DNA of 64,000 nt from Cryphonectria parasitica EP155 (Eukaryota > Ascomycota > Sordariomycetes > Diaporthales > Cryphonectriaceae), in contig NW_024468916.1 of assembly GCF_011745365.1 (NCBI RefSeq), positions 1,781,630-1,845,629 of the forward strand, in the 5' to 3' direction. Positions 12,156 to 22,759 of this stretch are shown one piece after another; within the stretch, counting starts at the first letter, position 1; the number at the start of each line of letters is the position of its first letter. Position numbers and translations under genes: made by a program. The notes under the pieces are model-generated. The model worked only from the letters and a program-made list of their open reading frames with translations, was not told where the DNA came from and did no database searches.

Positions 12156-13172
12156 GCAAGGTGGGAGCTGGAAACCTGGACCACCAGGGCGGAGACGGCG
12201 GTCAAGCTCCTATTTGATCATCTTCCGAGGGCCGCCTCAGATGCTCATCGTTAAGATAAGATACTGCCCCTGCTGCCGCCTTTTGCATGGTGTCAACTCG
12301 TATCTGTGTTGATCTGCGTGGTTATTGTGACTGTAGTGGGTAAAGTGTATGCGGGGTGGACATGTAATCATAGGAGGAATGGCATCATTCCGTGCGCCGA
12401 AGTGGACCTCATCAGCGTATGTAGGAATAGTTGTATCCTCAATGCGATGATTACTTTGTGTCGAGGTCAGTAAGAGAGTAATTTCCGATAATCACTGGTT
12501 GATCACATCATTGGGGCCTCTCCATAGTAACCACATAATTGATCTCGCCTTTTAATTGTTAGTCTACAGAACGTTGTTGGTGAGTGGTCAACGCAAAATG
12601 CTCCTCTTTTTGAGAGTAGAGGTCTTCAGTGAGACAGACTTCAAATGAGCAAGTAAACTGAATAGCAATTAAAGGGTTGAACCCACAAATGGTCCAGGAG
12701 GGGAAGAAGAGAAGAACAGACTGTTTCAGCACTGATGATGTTGAAGACACAGAGTCATGTCTAGGGCAAGCTGACCCTGAAGAAGAGGAAGATACTGGTC
12801 AGCACTGCTAACCCTGGTGGTTTGCTCTTTCCCAACTGTGCCCTACCCGAGTACTCCAAGCGCTTGCCGTTAAACATTAACGCCTAACCCTGGTCCCGCA
12901 GTCCACTGCATCGCGGGCCCAGAGGGCTGAAGCTGTGGACAAGGACGGCATCCAACCCCAGTTCCGAGCGGCATGTCAAGCCCGAGACCCGTCCTGATCT
13001 GTCTGCTTTCTGTATTCTGACGTGCTCACATTGCGGGGAAACACATGCCGTCAGGTCATTTGTGTCTCCTTTTTTCTCATTATCATCATTCCATATACCC
13101 AGAATATTGAGAATGACGAGATTGTGAATTGGGGTTCTCTTTTGAAAAAGGAATTTGGTCCATAAGCAGGGC
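12156..13172. other. Divergent intergenic region, no supported gene
   Basis: About 1 kb between the leftward rhamnosidase and the rightward 2EXR gene; probably contains both promoters. Only short frames without motifs. Confidence 0.5.
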
Positions 13173-14078
13173 ATGGCCCAACCAGCATCTCATGACTGGG
13201 GCCTAGGGCGTAAGTACCATTTCCCCCGTTCAATATTCATCTTGGTCTCACTGACAACTGACCCACCACGTGCAGGTCTCCCGCCCGAGCTGCGGCTCAG
13301 GATCTGGGAGGCGACATGGCCCGCCACGCGTCTCATCGAGGTGCATCTGCCCCCTGGCGGCGGCGGCAAGATGCCTCGACGGATCACACCGAGTCGGCAG
13401 GTTGGTGATGAGAAGATTACGGTGTGGAACTCGACATTGCGACGGCTCGAGGACGTTGTGTGCCGGCCGTACACCCATCCAGTCGCCCTCGATGTATGCC
13501 GGGAAGCTCGAAACCACACGCTCCAGGCGTACGCGCGCCTGCAGCACCGCCAGGAGCCCCATTGCGTCTTCTACTTCCACCCGGCCCACGATGTACTGTG
13601 GCTGCACCGCGACCTGTCGCAATTCGACACGGCAGCTCTGGGCCGGGTGCAACGCGTGCTGTTCAAGGACGTCGAGCGGGCCGACGACAGCGACGCAGAC
13701 AAGAAGCAGCGGCGGCGGGAGCTTCTAGAGATGGTCGAGTCGATGGGTAGCGTGCGCGAGGTCATGGTGCTGGCCCACTGGACGAGCATCGCAGATATCG
13801 ACGGGGCCACGAGCATAGAGAATCTTTACGACTGGATGCAATACTTCATGTCGATCCTGGACGAGAACTGGGAGATTATGGACGGCCATTCCTGGGTCCT
13901 GCAGTTTCTGAGCACGTGGTCCGAACTGGGCGTCTGTTTTGAGAGCGGTGATGCGAAGATCTGGGGCGATGCCAGAGAAGGGCCGCTGTATTCATGCCCG
14001 AGTCACGACGTTGTGTACAGGAAGCGACTGGTCGAGAGGTTTCCCAAGCAATTCGAGCACATCAGCAGGATGGCGTAG
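13173..14078 (+). CDS. 2EXR-domain protein
   Basis: Conserved fungal family of unknown function, usually expanded in plant-associated moulds. The reading frame is open throughout, but a 66-base in-frame intron is likely at 13210-13275 (donor GTAAGT, a CTGAC branch-like site, acceptor GTGCAG). Removing it joins the N-terminus directly to the motif LPPELRLRIWE, the hallmark start of the domain, and gives 279 residues. Further domain features are the RLIEVHL strand, the VALDVCREAR motif about 60 residues on, and the FHPAHDVLWL strand. Met at 13173 is the first ATG in frame. An intron-retaining form would insert 22 residues. Function not known. Confidence 0.85.
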   Translation: MAQPASHDWGLGRKYHFPRSIFILVSLTTDPPRAGLPPELRLRIWEATWPATRLIEVHLPPGGGGKMPRRITPSRQVGDEKITVWNSTLRRLEDVVCRPYTHPVALDVCREARNHTLQAYARLQHRQEPHCVFYFHPAHDVLWLHRDLSQFDTAALGRVQRVLFKDVERADDSDADKKQRRRELLEMVESMGSVREVMVLAHWTSIADIDGATSIENLYDWMQYFMSILDENWEIMDGHSWVLQFLSTWSELGVCFESGDAKIWGDAREGPLYSCPSHDVVYRKRLVERFPKQFEHISRMA

Positions 14079-14477
14079 TATATATGTAACATAAAGCAGG
14101 CCAAGGGGTCTGGGGGGAGTGCTGACAGCATCAAAACCAGATTCCAATGGCAGTAATAATAGTACTTTGGCATTACGGGGCAATAATCAGCACCTAGGCG
14201 CTATAATTATAGTAGGTCACTATCGTGAGCTGTGCTGCTGCTGCAGCGGAAGGGGCCAGGTGGGGCGCCCCCTGCCGTGTTCATGCGCTGTAACAGAGCC
14301 CCTGGAGCAGAGGGTGAGGGTGGCTACTGCACTTAGTTTTAGTTTACGATAGGGCATCTCAAGAGACGAGAAACCTCCCCTTGATGCAGGTCACTTTTTA
14401 TCGTTCATGGAACCGACCCCGGCTCAGCTTACTCACTTTAACCCACTTACTCTACTCCAAAGACTCAATTCTTCAAT
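14079..14477. other. Intergenic
   Basis: Flank between two rightward genes. Includes a CTGCTGCTGC run near 14236. A pyrimidine/ACTC-rich leader (14430-14477) precedes the next ATG. Nothing else seen. Confidence 0.5.
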
Positions 14478-16271
14478 ATGGCTTCATCATCCGCTGCGGA
14501 GGAATTCTGGCTACCACAGCGACGGCCAGCTCTGGCAGACGCTGACGCGTCGTCGTATTTCAACCTGGGCACATACTCTCGCACAGTAACCACCAAGAAC
14601 AGCGAGGCGCTGACGTGGTTCAACCGCGGGCTGATTTGGAGCTATGCTTTCAACCACCAAGAGGCCGTGGCATGTTTCGAGCAGGCCATCGCCCTGGACC
14701 CGACATTTCCTATGGCCCACTGGGGCATCGCATATGCTCTGGGGCCCAACTACAACAAGCCCTGGGGCTCCTTTGACGAGGACGAGCTGGGTCCGATCAT
14801 CGCGCGGGGTTACCAGGCCGCAAGCAAGGCTGCCCAGTACGCGAAGACAGCGGCAGCAACGCCGATGGAGACAGCCCTCATCGAGGCCCTCCGGCACCGA
14901 TATCCTCTCGACGGGTTGCCACCAACCTCCAGCAACTCATCGCCACAACCCTGGGATGCCTGGAACCACGAGTATGCCCGCCAGATGCGTATCGTGTATA
15001 AGGAGTGGCGCGACGATTTGGACGTGGTCGCCCTCTTCGTCGACGCCCTGATGAACCTGACGCCGTGGCAGCTGTGGGACAATAAGGGGAGGAACCCTGA
15101 GCAGGGAAGCAGCGCACTGGAGGCAAAATCAACTCTTGAGAATGCCCTGGCGATGCCAAGAGGCACCCAGCACCCGGGCCTGCTGCACCTCTGGATACAC
15201 CTCATGGAATTGAGCTCCAATCCCGAGGAGGCCCTCGATGCGGCCAACCACCTGCGCACACTCGTCCCCGACGCCGGTCATTTGGCCCACATGCCCTCCC
15301 ACATCGATGTGTTGTGCGGGCGCTACCAGCAGGCCATCGATGCCAACTCGGCCGCCATACTTGCTGATGAGAAATATGTGGCGGAGGTGGGCACCCTGAA
15401 CTTTTACACGTTGTACCGCTGCCACAACTATCACTTCCGCATCTATGCCGCCATGCTCTGTGGGCAGTCCCAGGTCGCCATCAACACCGCCCGAGAGCTC
15501 GAGTCTACCATATCTACCGACCTGCTCCGCGTCGAGTCGCCTCCCATGGCCGACTGGCTTGAGGGCTTCCTGTCGACAAGCGCCCACGCCTATGTTCGAT
15601 TCGGCTGTTGGGAGACCATCCTCGAGCTCCCTTTTCCCGAGGATAAAAAGCTTTTTTGCAACACGACAGCAACTCTACACTATGCCAGGGGCTTGGCGTA
15701 TGCCGCCCTTGGCCGGGTCGACGAAGCCAGAGAGGAGCAATACAAGTTCCACGATGCCGAGAAGCGGGTACCCAGATCGCGCACCATCTTCAATAACACG
15801 TGCAGGGACATACTCAAAGTTGCCAGTTTCATGCTAGGGGGGGAAATCCAGTACCGCCGTGGTAACACCGCCGAGGCATACAAGTTTTTGTGGCTCAGCA
15901 TAGATCATTACGACTCCTTGCCCTATGATGAGCCGTGGGGTTTCATGCAGCCCGTGCGACACGCGCTCGGGGCGCTGCTGCTGGAGCAGGGCTTGGCTGA
16001 GCAGGCGATGGCCGAGTATAAGGCTGACCTGGGGCTCGATCTGGCGGTCCCGAGGTCGCGTTGGCACCCGAACAACGTGTGGGCTCTGGAGGGATATCAC
16101 GAGTGCCTGGTGCGGACGGGCCGGACAGAGGAAGCAAGATATCTCTCTGTGAAGTTGGAGAAGGCGCTGGCATTGGCCGATGTGCCCATCAGGTCTTCAT
16201 GCTTCTGCCGGCTGACGGCTTACGATCATCGATCACCTACGCCGGAAAGCGGGGAGGAGCTTATAGTTTGA
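14478..16271 (+). CDS. TPR-repeat protein
   Basis: Single-exon gene, 597 residues. Tetratricopeptide-like helix pairs are visible: near the N-terminus (ALTWFNRGLIWSYAFNHQEA then CFEQAIALDP), in the middle (HMPSHIDVLCGRYQQAIDAN), and near the C-terminus (ALGALLLEQGLAEQAMAEYK, then the next helix). The N-terminal block GIAYALGPNYNKPW and the HMPSHID motif recur in a fungal and bacterial family of about 550-600 residue TPR proteins without a defined reaction. No signal peptide or membrane segment. Probably a cytosolic scaffold or partner-binding protein; no partner is suggested by the neighbours. Confidence 0.85.
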   Translation: MASSSAAEEFWLPQRRPALADADASSYFNLGTYSRTVTTKNSEALTWFNRGLIWSYAFNHQEAVACFEQAIALDPTFPMAHWGIAYALGPNYNKPWGSFDEDELGPIIARGYQAASKAAQYAKTAAATPMETALIEALRHRYPLDGLPPTSSNSSPQPWDAWNHEYARQMRIVYKEWRDDLDVVALFVDALMNLTPWQLWDNKGRNPEQGSSALEAKSTLENALAMPRGTQHPGLLHLWIHLMELSSNPEEALDAANHLRTLVPDAGHLAHMPSHIDVLCGRYQQAIDANSAAILADEKYVAEVGTLNFYTLYRCHNYHFRIYAAMLCGQSQVAINTARELESTISTDLLRVESPPMADWLEGFLSTSAHAYVRFGCWETILELPFPEDKKLFCNTTATLHYARGLAYAALGRVDEAREEQYKFHDAEKRVPRSRTIFNNTCRDILKVASFMLGGEIQYRRGNTAEAYKFLWLSIDHYDSLPYDEPWGFMQPVRHALGALLLEQGLAEQAMAEYKADLGLDLAVPRSRWHPNNVWALEGYHECLVRTGRTEEARYLSVKLEKALALADVPIRSSCFCRLTAYDHRSPTPESGEELIV

Positions 16272-16477
16272 GTTATTTTGTTCTGAAGAAAAATAATTTA
16301 TATCCCAAAAGCCGAGCAAAGGAAGATAGAACCCTTCCAATCCCGGAGAAGAGAAGAGAGTGAGAGAGAAAGGAAGAAAGAAAAAAAGAACAACAGTGCT
16401 ATATGCCCCTTTGGTGTGTGTTGCCTCATCATGAGCAGTCTCCATTCTACCAATCCCTTTTGCCTTGCCCCTTAGTC

Positions 16478-16864
16478 CTATCCCAACCTCGTCCTCCACA
16501 CATCCACGCTCCCCCTCCGCTCCTCCGGCCTCCAGAGGTCTTCCTCCACCCTCACCAACCTCTCCTCCACCGCCCTCGTGCCAGCGGCCGTCCTACCCGT
16601 CGAAACAAGCGGCTCCACCCAGTCCGCCGCGTCCTCGTCCCAGTCCTGCGCGTCCCAGTCCTCTCCTGCCTCCCCGTCCTCGCAGGTCTCGCAGTCGTCA
16701 AAGTCGAGGTACACCTCCGCATCGACGTCGAACCGGGGTGCCTTGACAAACTCGGACCAGCGGATGAGGGTGACTTCGTATCTGGTTCCGTCTGGGCCGA
16801 TGGTGGTGCGGGTTACTTTGGTTGGGACGGGGTGGGAGGTGCCGAATAGGGAGGCGAAGAGCAT
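16478..16864 (-). CDS. Small acidic hypothetical protein
   Basis: 128 residues, single exon. I do not recognise a family. The N-terminal third is basic or neutral with a beta-like pattern (VTRTTIGPDGTRYEVTLI); the middle is very acidic and Trp-rich (an ETCEDGEAGEDWDAQDWDED stretch); the end is Arg/Glu-rich. The frame extends upstream to 17098, but that part translates low-complexity leader sequence (poly-Thr, poly-Pro, His-Thr from a CA repeat), so I place the start at 16864. The start lies nine bases from a long dinucleotide repeat. It could be a real small gene or a chance frame; the ordered codon use favours a gene. Confidence 0.6.
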   Translation of the reverse strand: MLFASLFGTSHPVPTKVTRTTIGPDGTRYEVTLIRWSEFVKAPRFDVDAEVYLDFDDCETCEDGEAGEDWDAQDWDEDAADWVEPLVSTGRTAAGTRAVEERLVRVEEDLWRPEERRGSVDVWRTRLG

Positions 16865-16869
16865 TTTGA

Positions 16870-16872
<3 letters not shown>

Positions 16873-16908
<36 letters not shown>
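16873..16908 (+). repeat. (TG)18 microsatellite in a 5' leader
   Basis: Perfect 36-base dinucleotide repeat. On the minus strand it reads (CA)18 and ends eight bases before the ATG of the small acidic protein gene. Confidence 0.95.
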
Positions 16909-16909
<1 letters not shown>

Positions 16910-18041
16910 CTCTTGAGTCTTTTTTTGTTTATCTAGGGGGGGGGGTGGGGGGTATTGGTCGAGTGTTTTTTGAAGGTTTTTCTTCTTCTTTCTTCTTATG
17001 AGTGTATTGATTGATGCCCAAATGAGGTCTGGTAGATGTTTGGTTGTGGTGGTGGTGATGATAGTAGTAGTGGGTGGTAGCCGATGGTATTCAACCAACG
17101 ATGAGTATGAAAATCACAACACCAAGCACAAATGAGGGGATTCACGCTCTTAAAATAGACCTTCTAAACATCCCTCAATTACAAACAATCGTATACTATT
17201 CAGGCTTCAACGACATTTCTTTGCCCCTTCCTCGGCACTGCAATCGTCCAAGCCACCACGAACTTCCGGATCCTACCGGACGTGTCCGCGCGCCCACGTC
17301 AACGATGATTCCCTCCCGAATGACGCGCGAATGAAAAAGGGGGAGGCGAGCAAGCACTACGAGAAAGAAAAGAAAAACAACCAGGTCTACCTTACGAGGG
17401 CTTCCGTCTTTTCGGGCCTCGCTAGCCACGTAGTGGCCTGGTTTGGTGACCGCTTGCTTCCTTCTCCTTCGCCCGGGAGGGTCGCCACCGGGCCGGACTT
17501 GTGGCCTCGCGGTCTCCTTGCCTGGCCCAGGCTGCATCGTCTTTTTTTTTTTTTCCCCAGTGGAAGGGGGAATGGCGAATGGGGAAAGGGTTTTGTTCTA
17601 TTGAGGATTTCATTTTGGATTGGCGGGGGATGGAATTATGTGGCTGTTCGGTGATGCCTGGGTTGGGGTCTTGCTGGGGTTTGTATGTGGGTGTGTGTGG
17701 TTGGCCCTTTCGTGGAGGACCTGGGCTCCCTCTGTTTACTTGGACTGTACTACAGTGCTTACTCTGTATGTCATCCTGGATTCTCAACAAGAGGGGATAT
17801 GACGGAAGCCTATCTGATTGCATTGGGGCTCATCGAATAATGGTATGACATATTGTTGTGTTGCTAGATAGGCTGATGATACGTTCCACAACACAAATGC
17901 GCGGCTTATTCATGAACCCTCGTGGTATGTCGCTGGTTTAGTTTACATAGATCCAAAAAAGAAGGAGAAGATATTTTAGGATTAAACCTGTTATCGATGC
18001 GAACACAAGATATCTCTTACACATGAAAAGCAACAAGGCCA
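16909..18041. other. Intergenic, no supported gene
   Basis: Contains a G-rich block (16934-16950), T runs (17540-17553) and AG-rich segments. Frames up to about 130 codons on both strands are low complexity and overlap one another. No gene supported. Confidence 0.5.
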
Positions 18042-20083
18042 TCACAACTTCGACTCCCTCCTCTTCCTCTCATACACAGCGACCTCAATGCCCCCCTTGA
18101 CGCCCCCATCCTTCATCACCCGCCTCAAGATCTTACCACTCGGCGACTTCGGAATCGCCTCCACAAAGACAATCCCACCCCGCAGCCACTTGTACCGAGC
18201 CGTCCTCTCCTCCACCAGCGTCTTGATCACGGCGGCCAGCTCCTCCAGCGCCCTTCGATCCCGCTGCTGGACCAGCTCGGCGCGCTGCGGAACCACAAAG
18301 GCCCGCGGCCACTCGGTCGCCTCATCGTTATCATGGATACCAATTACACCAGCGTCTGCCACCAGCTGGCTGCTGCATAGGACAGCCTCCAGCTCGGCTG
18401 GGGCGACCTGGTAAGCCCGGACTTTGATGAGCTCTTTGAGGCGGTCGGTAATGCGGATGTGGCCCTTCTCGTCAAGATACCCCACGTCGCCAGTCCGGAA
18501 CCAGCCGTCTGGCGTCAGCGCCTCTGTCGTGATGGTCATATCCGGCGGCGTGGCTCCCTTGCTGCTGCTGTTGCTGCTAAGACCGCCGATGGGCAAGTAA
18601 GCAGTCAGTAGAGCCGGGGACCTGATCAGGATTTCACCAGGCACGTTGGGGTTTTCCGCTCTGGTCGTGGTTCCGGGCTTCAAGTCCTGCTCGGCGGCCG
18701 CGATCATCAGCTCGACCCCCCAGTGCGGAGAGCCGCTGTCGCCGGCGTCGGCGTGCATGTCTGCCTCGGTCAGGCCTCTCTGCAGGGACGTGTTGCAAGT
18801 CTCACTCAGCCCGTAGCCCATGCGCACCCGGAAGCCCAGGCGCCTGTGGACCTCCTCGACCACCTCGTGGCCCAGTGGCGCCCCGCCTGTCACCGCGGCG
18901 ATGATGCTCTTGAACCCGCCATTCCTGGCGTACTTGTCCACAACAGCCGCCTTGGCCAGCATGACGGCGACGGGGGGTGCCATGTGCAGATATGTGACCT
19001 GGCGCGCGGGGATCGCGGCACAGACCTCCTCGAGGTTGAAGGACTGCATGACGTAGCACGTCGCGCCCACACAGGGCGCCAGGAGAAAGATGTTGCACAG
19101 CCCAAAGACGTGGTAGAAGGGCACGTAGCCGAGCCAGCGCTGCTGCAGGCCCGGCCTGTGGATGTCGGCGTCGTACCAGAGCGAGACGGTGGCAAAGACC
19201 AGCGCGTAATGGGAGTGCAAGACGCCCTTGGAGCGGCCAGATGTGCCAGACGACCATAATATCAAGGCGGTCCGGTTGTGGCTGTCCGAGGCTGACATGC
19301 GGTACGGCTCGACAGCGAAGGCGGGCGCGGCGAGCAGGCAGGTCCAGTCCCTCTCTTGGGCGACTGGGCCCGGGCTGGTGCTTGCGCTCGCTGAAAAGGG
19401 GTAGCGCTCGGCGGCAACATCCACAGTGAAGACGGGAATCTGAGAAAAGTACTCGCTATCCTGCTGGGACTGGAGCGCCTCCCGCATGGCACCGAGACAG
19501 GCCTTGGCCGTGACGATGGCTCGCGGCCTTGCATTCTGTAGGACCCAGCCGATCTCGCTGGCTGTCAGTGCCGGCGAGACCAGCGAGGCCGCGAGCCCAG
19601 AGGCGAAAACGCCAAAGACGACAGGGACGAATGGCAGGCAGTTGGGCAGCTGGACTAGCACTACAGGTGCCAGCTCAGGGCGCCCACAGGTAGGCGTTGG
19701 CGGCAGTGTCTGCACATCGTTGGGATTCAGGCCCAGCAGGCGGAGGTTCGCAGCAACGGTGAGCGCGTCCCTCCTGGCCCTGCCAAAGTTGACGGGTCGA
19801 TCTAGGAGACAGAGTTAGACTTGTTTTTGTTCTTTTTTCCTTGCTTCTTTTTTGCACAGTATATTGTTCAAAAGGCAGTAGAGGGAGAGGCTTCTTAACT
19901 GGTCTTATTGTCAACAAAGATGGGATGTGCATCATCTACTCTTGGTAACACTTGAGAAGGAGGCACATGACCGTTTTTCTGGGAAAAGGGATTTCCAAAC
20001 ATAAAGTCGAAGATGCTGGTTTGGGGACATTGACTAGGGCGATGGCCAGTGTAAGCCAGGCCGACGTCCTTTTCTCTAGACAT
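18042..20083 (-). CDS. Peroxisomal 4-coumarate/acyl-CoA ligase-like enzyme
   Basis: Adenylate-forming enzyme that activates a carboxylic acid with ATP and joins it to CoA. Two exons, 20083-19900 and 19801-18042, give 647 residues. The short first exon supplies the N-terminus (SIFDFMFGNP, then PIFVDNKT) and joins in phase at Asn-Arg-Pro-Val. Core motifs present: P-loop LWSSGTSGRSKGV, YGLSET, GWFRTGDVGYLDEKG, and IPKSPSGKILRR with the catalytic Lys. The last three residues are Ser-Lys-Leu, a canonical PTS1, placing it in peroxisomes. It is longer than typical 4CL (about 550), with an insert (Ser/Gly-rich, LSSNSSSKG) before the GWFRTGD motif. Substrate unknown: an aromatic or fatty acid are both possible. 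Confidence 0.92.
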
Positions 20084-21320
20084 GATGCGTTTCCCAGATT
20101 GATGAAATTGTGTCAGCTCGAAATGCATACAACACAATAGCAGGCGTGCAGTCAGTCACCATGGGTGAGGTTCAGGTTCAAGTCAAGTCAAGCCATGTCA
20201 ATGTGACAACTCGTCGAAGAAAGAGAAAGAAAAAAAAGAAGGGAAAAAAAAAAAGGGAAGGGAGCGAAGGGCAATTTGAAGCAATTCGATGGTGAGCACT
20301 GAAGTAAGCCTTAAGAGCAGGCAAACCAGCAAGCACAATGACGACGGCGACAAATGACGCTCAACTATGATTGTCGGGGCTTATGCGACCGTGTTTGGCC
20401 AATTCTTGGCCGATTACCTTGGCCCGACGGCACGACTCGGCTTGTTACCCATGGTGGGTGTGTTGTATAGGTGCGTGCAGTGCATGGAAAGGGGGCGGTA
20501 GGTTTAACCTTCAGCCGTAGTTTGTCCCAGAGCTTTGGATGAATGCGGCGCTTTTAAGGTGCACGGTCGGTTTCCACCTTATTACCCTGCAGCGAAAAGC
20601 TACCAGGGGGGGGGGGGGCGCACTATGGTAGTGCCTATTACCGCTATGACATACACGCTGTACCATCCATAGTGCTATCCCCTGTAATTGGTATTCCAGC
20701 GGTACCCTAGCAGCACCCCCAGCAGCGGTCCATGTGTGTAATCTTCACTGCATAATCGGATCGACGGCCTCATCAACCGATCTGCTCCCCAAGATCCCAA
20801 GACCCCAGTACCCAGTAAACTCTGATCAGATTAGACAATCCTCCTAGGGCTGGTTCTGGCTTGCCCTTGCTGTGCATATTATCTGGATCTTGAGTGGATA
20901 GACTGTATGTGGATGGTACCGGAAGGAGCGATAAACAGGGTCAACAGTGCTTACGACGGTAATTTCTCAGGACCAGCCAGCATCGTCATTATCACCAATA
21001 TCAACAACAACTATACCATTCTGTTGCTTGGGGCGGTAATACCGACTCCAAAGCCGTATTGGTTGTAATTACTGCAGCCGAGTTCAGCCGTGCTCAACGT
21101 GAGCATGTTTTCTTCTTCTTTTTGTCTCTCTTTGCTATCTTGCTCGTTGTTTGAAGAAAGATCAAGAGACTGCGTGTACTCGTGCATGTAGTTCTATTTC
21201 TTTAGTCTCAAGATGAGCACTTGAGCCTGTCCATGACCTGTATGTATCTATCGTTCGTATATCCCTCTATCATCTGCATCATCACCTTCACCATCTTCTT
21301 GACCATCAGTGTCACCACCA
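20084..21320. other. Intergenic, no supported gene
   Basis: About 1.2 kb upstream of the CoA ligase. Has an A/G run (20216-20262), a 12-base G run (20607-20618) and short AT-rich stretches. No credible frame. Confidence 0.5.
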
Positions 21321-22759
21321 TCACTCAGGCAGCGTCAATATATCATCGACATTGACCACCTGGCCCGTCGAGATGGAGCGGTTGGCTGCAATGCCAGTCA
21401 GGATGGAGGCAGCACCGTCGATGTGGCTTGCCGCCCTGCGATACTCATCCGACACAGGCTCGCCAAACAGGTCCTGCAGGAGGATAGCGTCGCCGCCCCC
21501 GTGTGCGCCCTGGCTCTCCTCGATCTCGATCTCCCTCGGTTTCTCAAACAGGGGCCGAAGCAGGATGCTCCTCGTCTCCATCGACCCCTCGAGCGACTGG
21601 TCACCGCCCGAGTTGACATAGCTGTTCTCCACGACCTCTGCCTCGAGACGACCGCCGGTGCCATTGAAGCTGACCCGGAACCCTTCCCAGGGCGCATACG
21701 CCGTCAGCGAGTACGTCATGACGGCCCCGTTCTTGTACCGCACCAACAGGTTCATGGTGTCCTCGATGCTGATGCCGTCGCTGAAGACGCTCTGGTCGCG
21801 ATAGTACGAGTCCTCGTGCTCCGCGTCCAGATACATGGCCTTCAGGTTCGCATTGCCCTCCATATGCAGTGCGAACGGGTCTGTCTCGGCCGCCTTGCTG
21901 CCGTGGGCGCGCGTGTAGAAGTCCGTCACCCCGCGCTGCTCGGCGTTCTCTCTGCCGTAAAACTTGAGATCGCCCTGGGCATACACCGTCTGTGGCCTCG
22001 TCTGCAGCCAGAAATTCACCAGGTCAAAGTGGTGCGTGCTTTTGTGCACCAGCAGGCCGCCACTGTTGCGCTTGTCGCGGTGCCAACGCCGGAAGTAGTC
22101 AGCCCCGTGCGACGTGTTGAGCATCCACTCGAAGTGCACGCTCGTCACCTTGCCGATGGCCCCCGATTGAATGACTTCGAAGATTTTGGTGTTGTGCGGC
22201 GCATAGCGGTAGTTAAAGGTCACCCGCACGTTCTGTCCTGTGCGGTCTACTGCTCGCAGGATCTCCTTGCAGCGCGGTGCGTCAATGGTCACTGGCACGT
22301 GCACACACACACACACACACACACATTGTCAGTCAGTCCACAGGAGAGGGAGAGAGAAAATCGAAGGGAGAAAAGAAGGAAAAGAATGAAACAATTCTTG
22401 GGTCTCGCAAGTTCGTAGAGACACTAACTTGGCTTCTCGGTAATCACATTGCAGCCGAGCTCCATGGCGCGGACAATATAGAGATTATGCGTCCTGTCCG
22501 GCCCGGTGGTGATGATCACCTCGTCCGGCTTGTGGTCTGCAATCATTTTGGCGAAGTCGGCCGCCAGGTACGTCGGCACACTACCGTGGCCCAGGGACTC
22601 GAGTTTGCTATTGGCATGGTTCATTCGCGTCTGGTTGGTGTCACAGAGCGCAACGATCTCAGAGGTGCTGCTATAGTCCTTGGCGATGGCCGTGTAGTAG
22701 AACCCGGACCGGCCGCCGGTGCCCACGAGGGCGTAGCGCTTCTTTGCTTGCGCACTCAT
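21321..22759 (-). CDS. GFO/IDH/MOCA-family oxidoreductase
   Basis: NAD(P)-dependent sugar or inositol-type dehydrogenase. Exons 22759-22429 and 22291-21321 give 433 residues. The N-terminal Rossmann fold shows YALVGTGGRSGFY (a GxGxxG-like nucleotide loop with Gly-Thr-Gly-Gly), and the splice junction restores EKPMTID, the family motif with the conserved Lys. The C-terminal domain begins with VRVTFNYRYAP and has the conserved GGLLVHKSTHHFDLVNFW block holding the catalytic His region. No signal peptide, so cytosolic. The intron contains a CA/GT repeat right before the acceptor. The substrate cannot be told; myo-inositol or sugar dehydrogenase activity is a family-level inference. Confidence 0.92.
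22302..22325 (+). repeat. (CA)12 microsatellite inside an intron
   Basis: Perfect repeat in the oxidoreductase intron. On the coding strand it is (GT)12, ending nine bases before the acceptor AG, where a pyrimidine tract would be expected. Confidence 0.95.

Noticed and set aside
21309..22418. 369-codon open frame on the plus strand
   Set aside because: Antisense to the oxidoreductase; the minus strand has the Rossmann and GFO/IDH/MOCA motifs.
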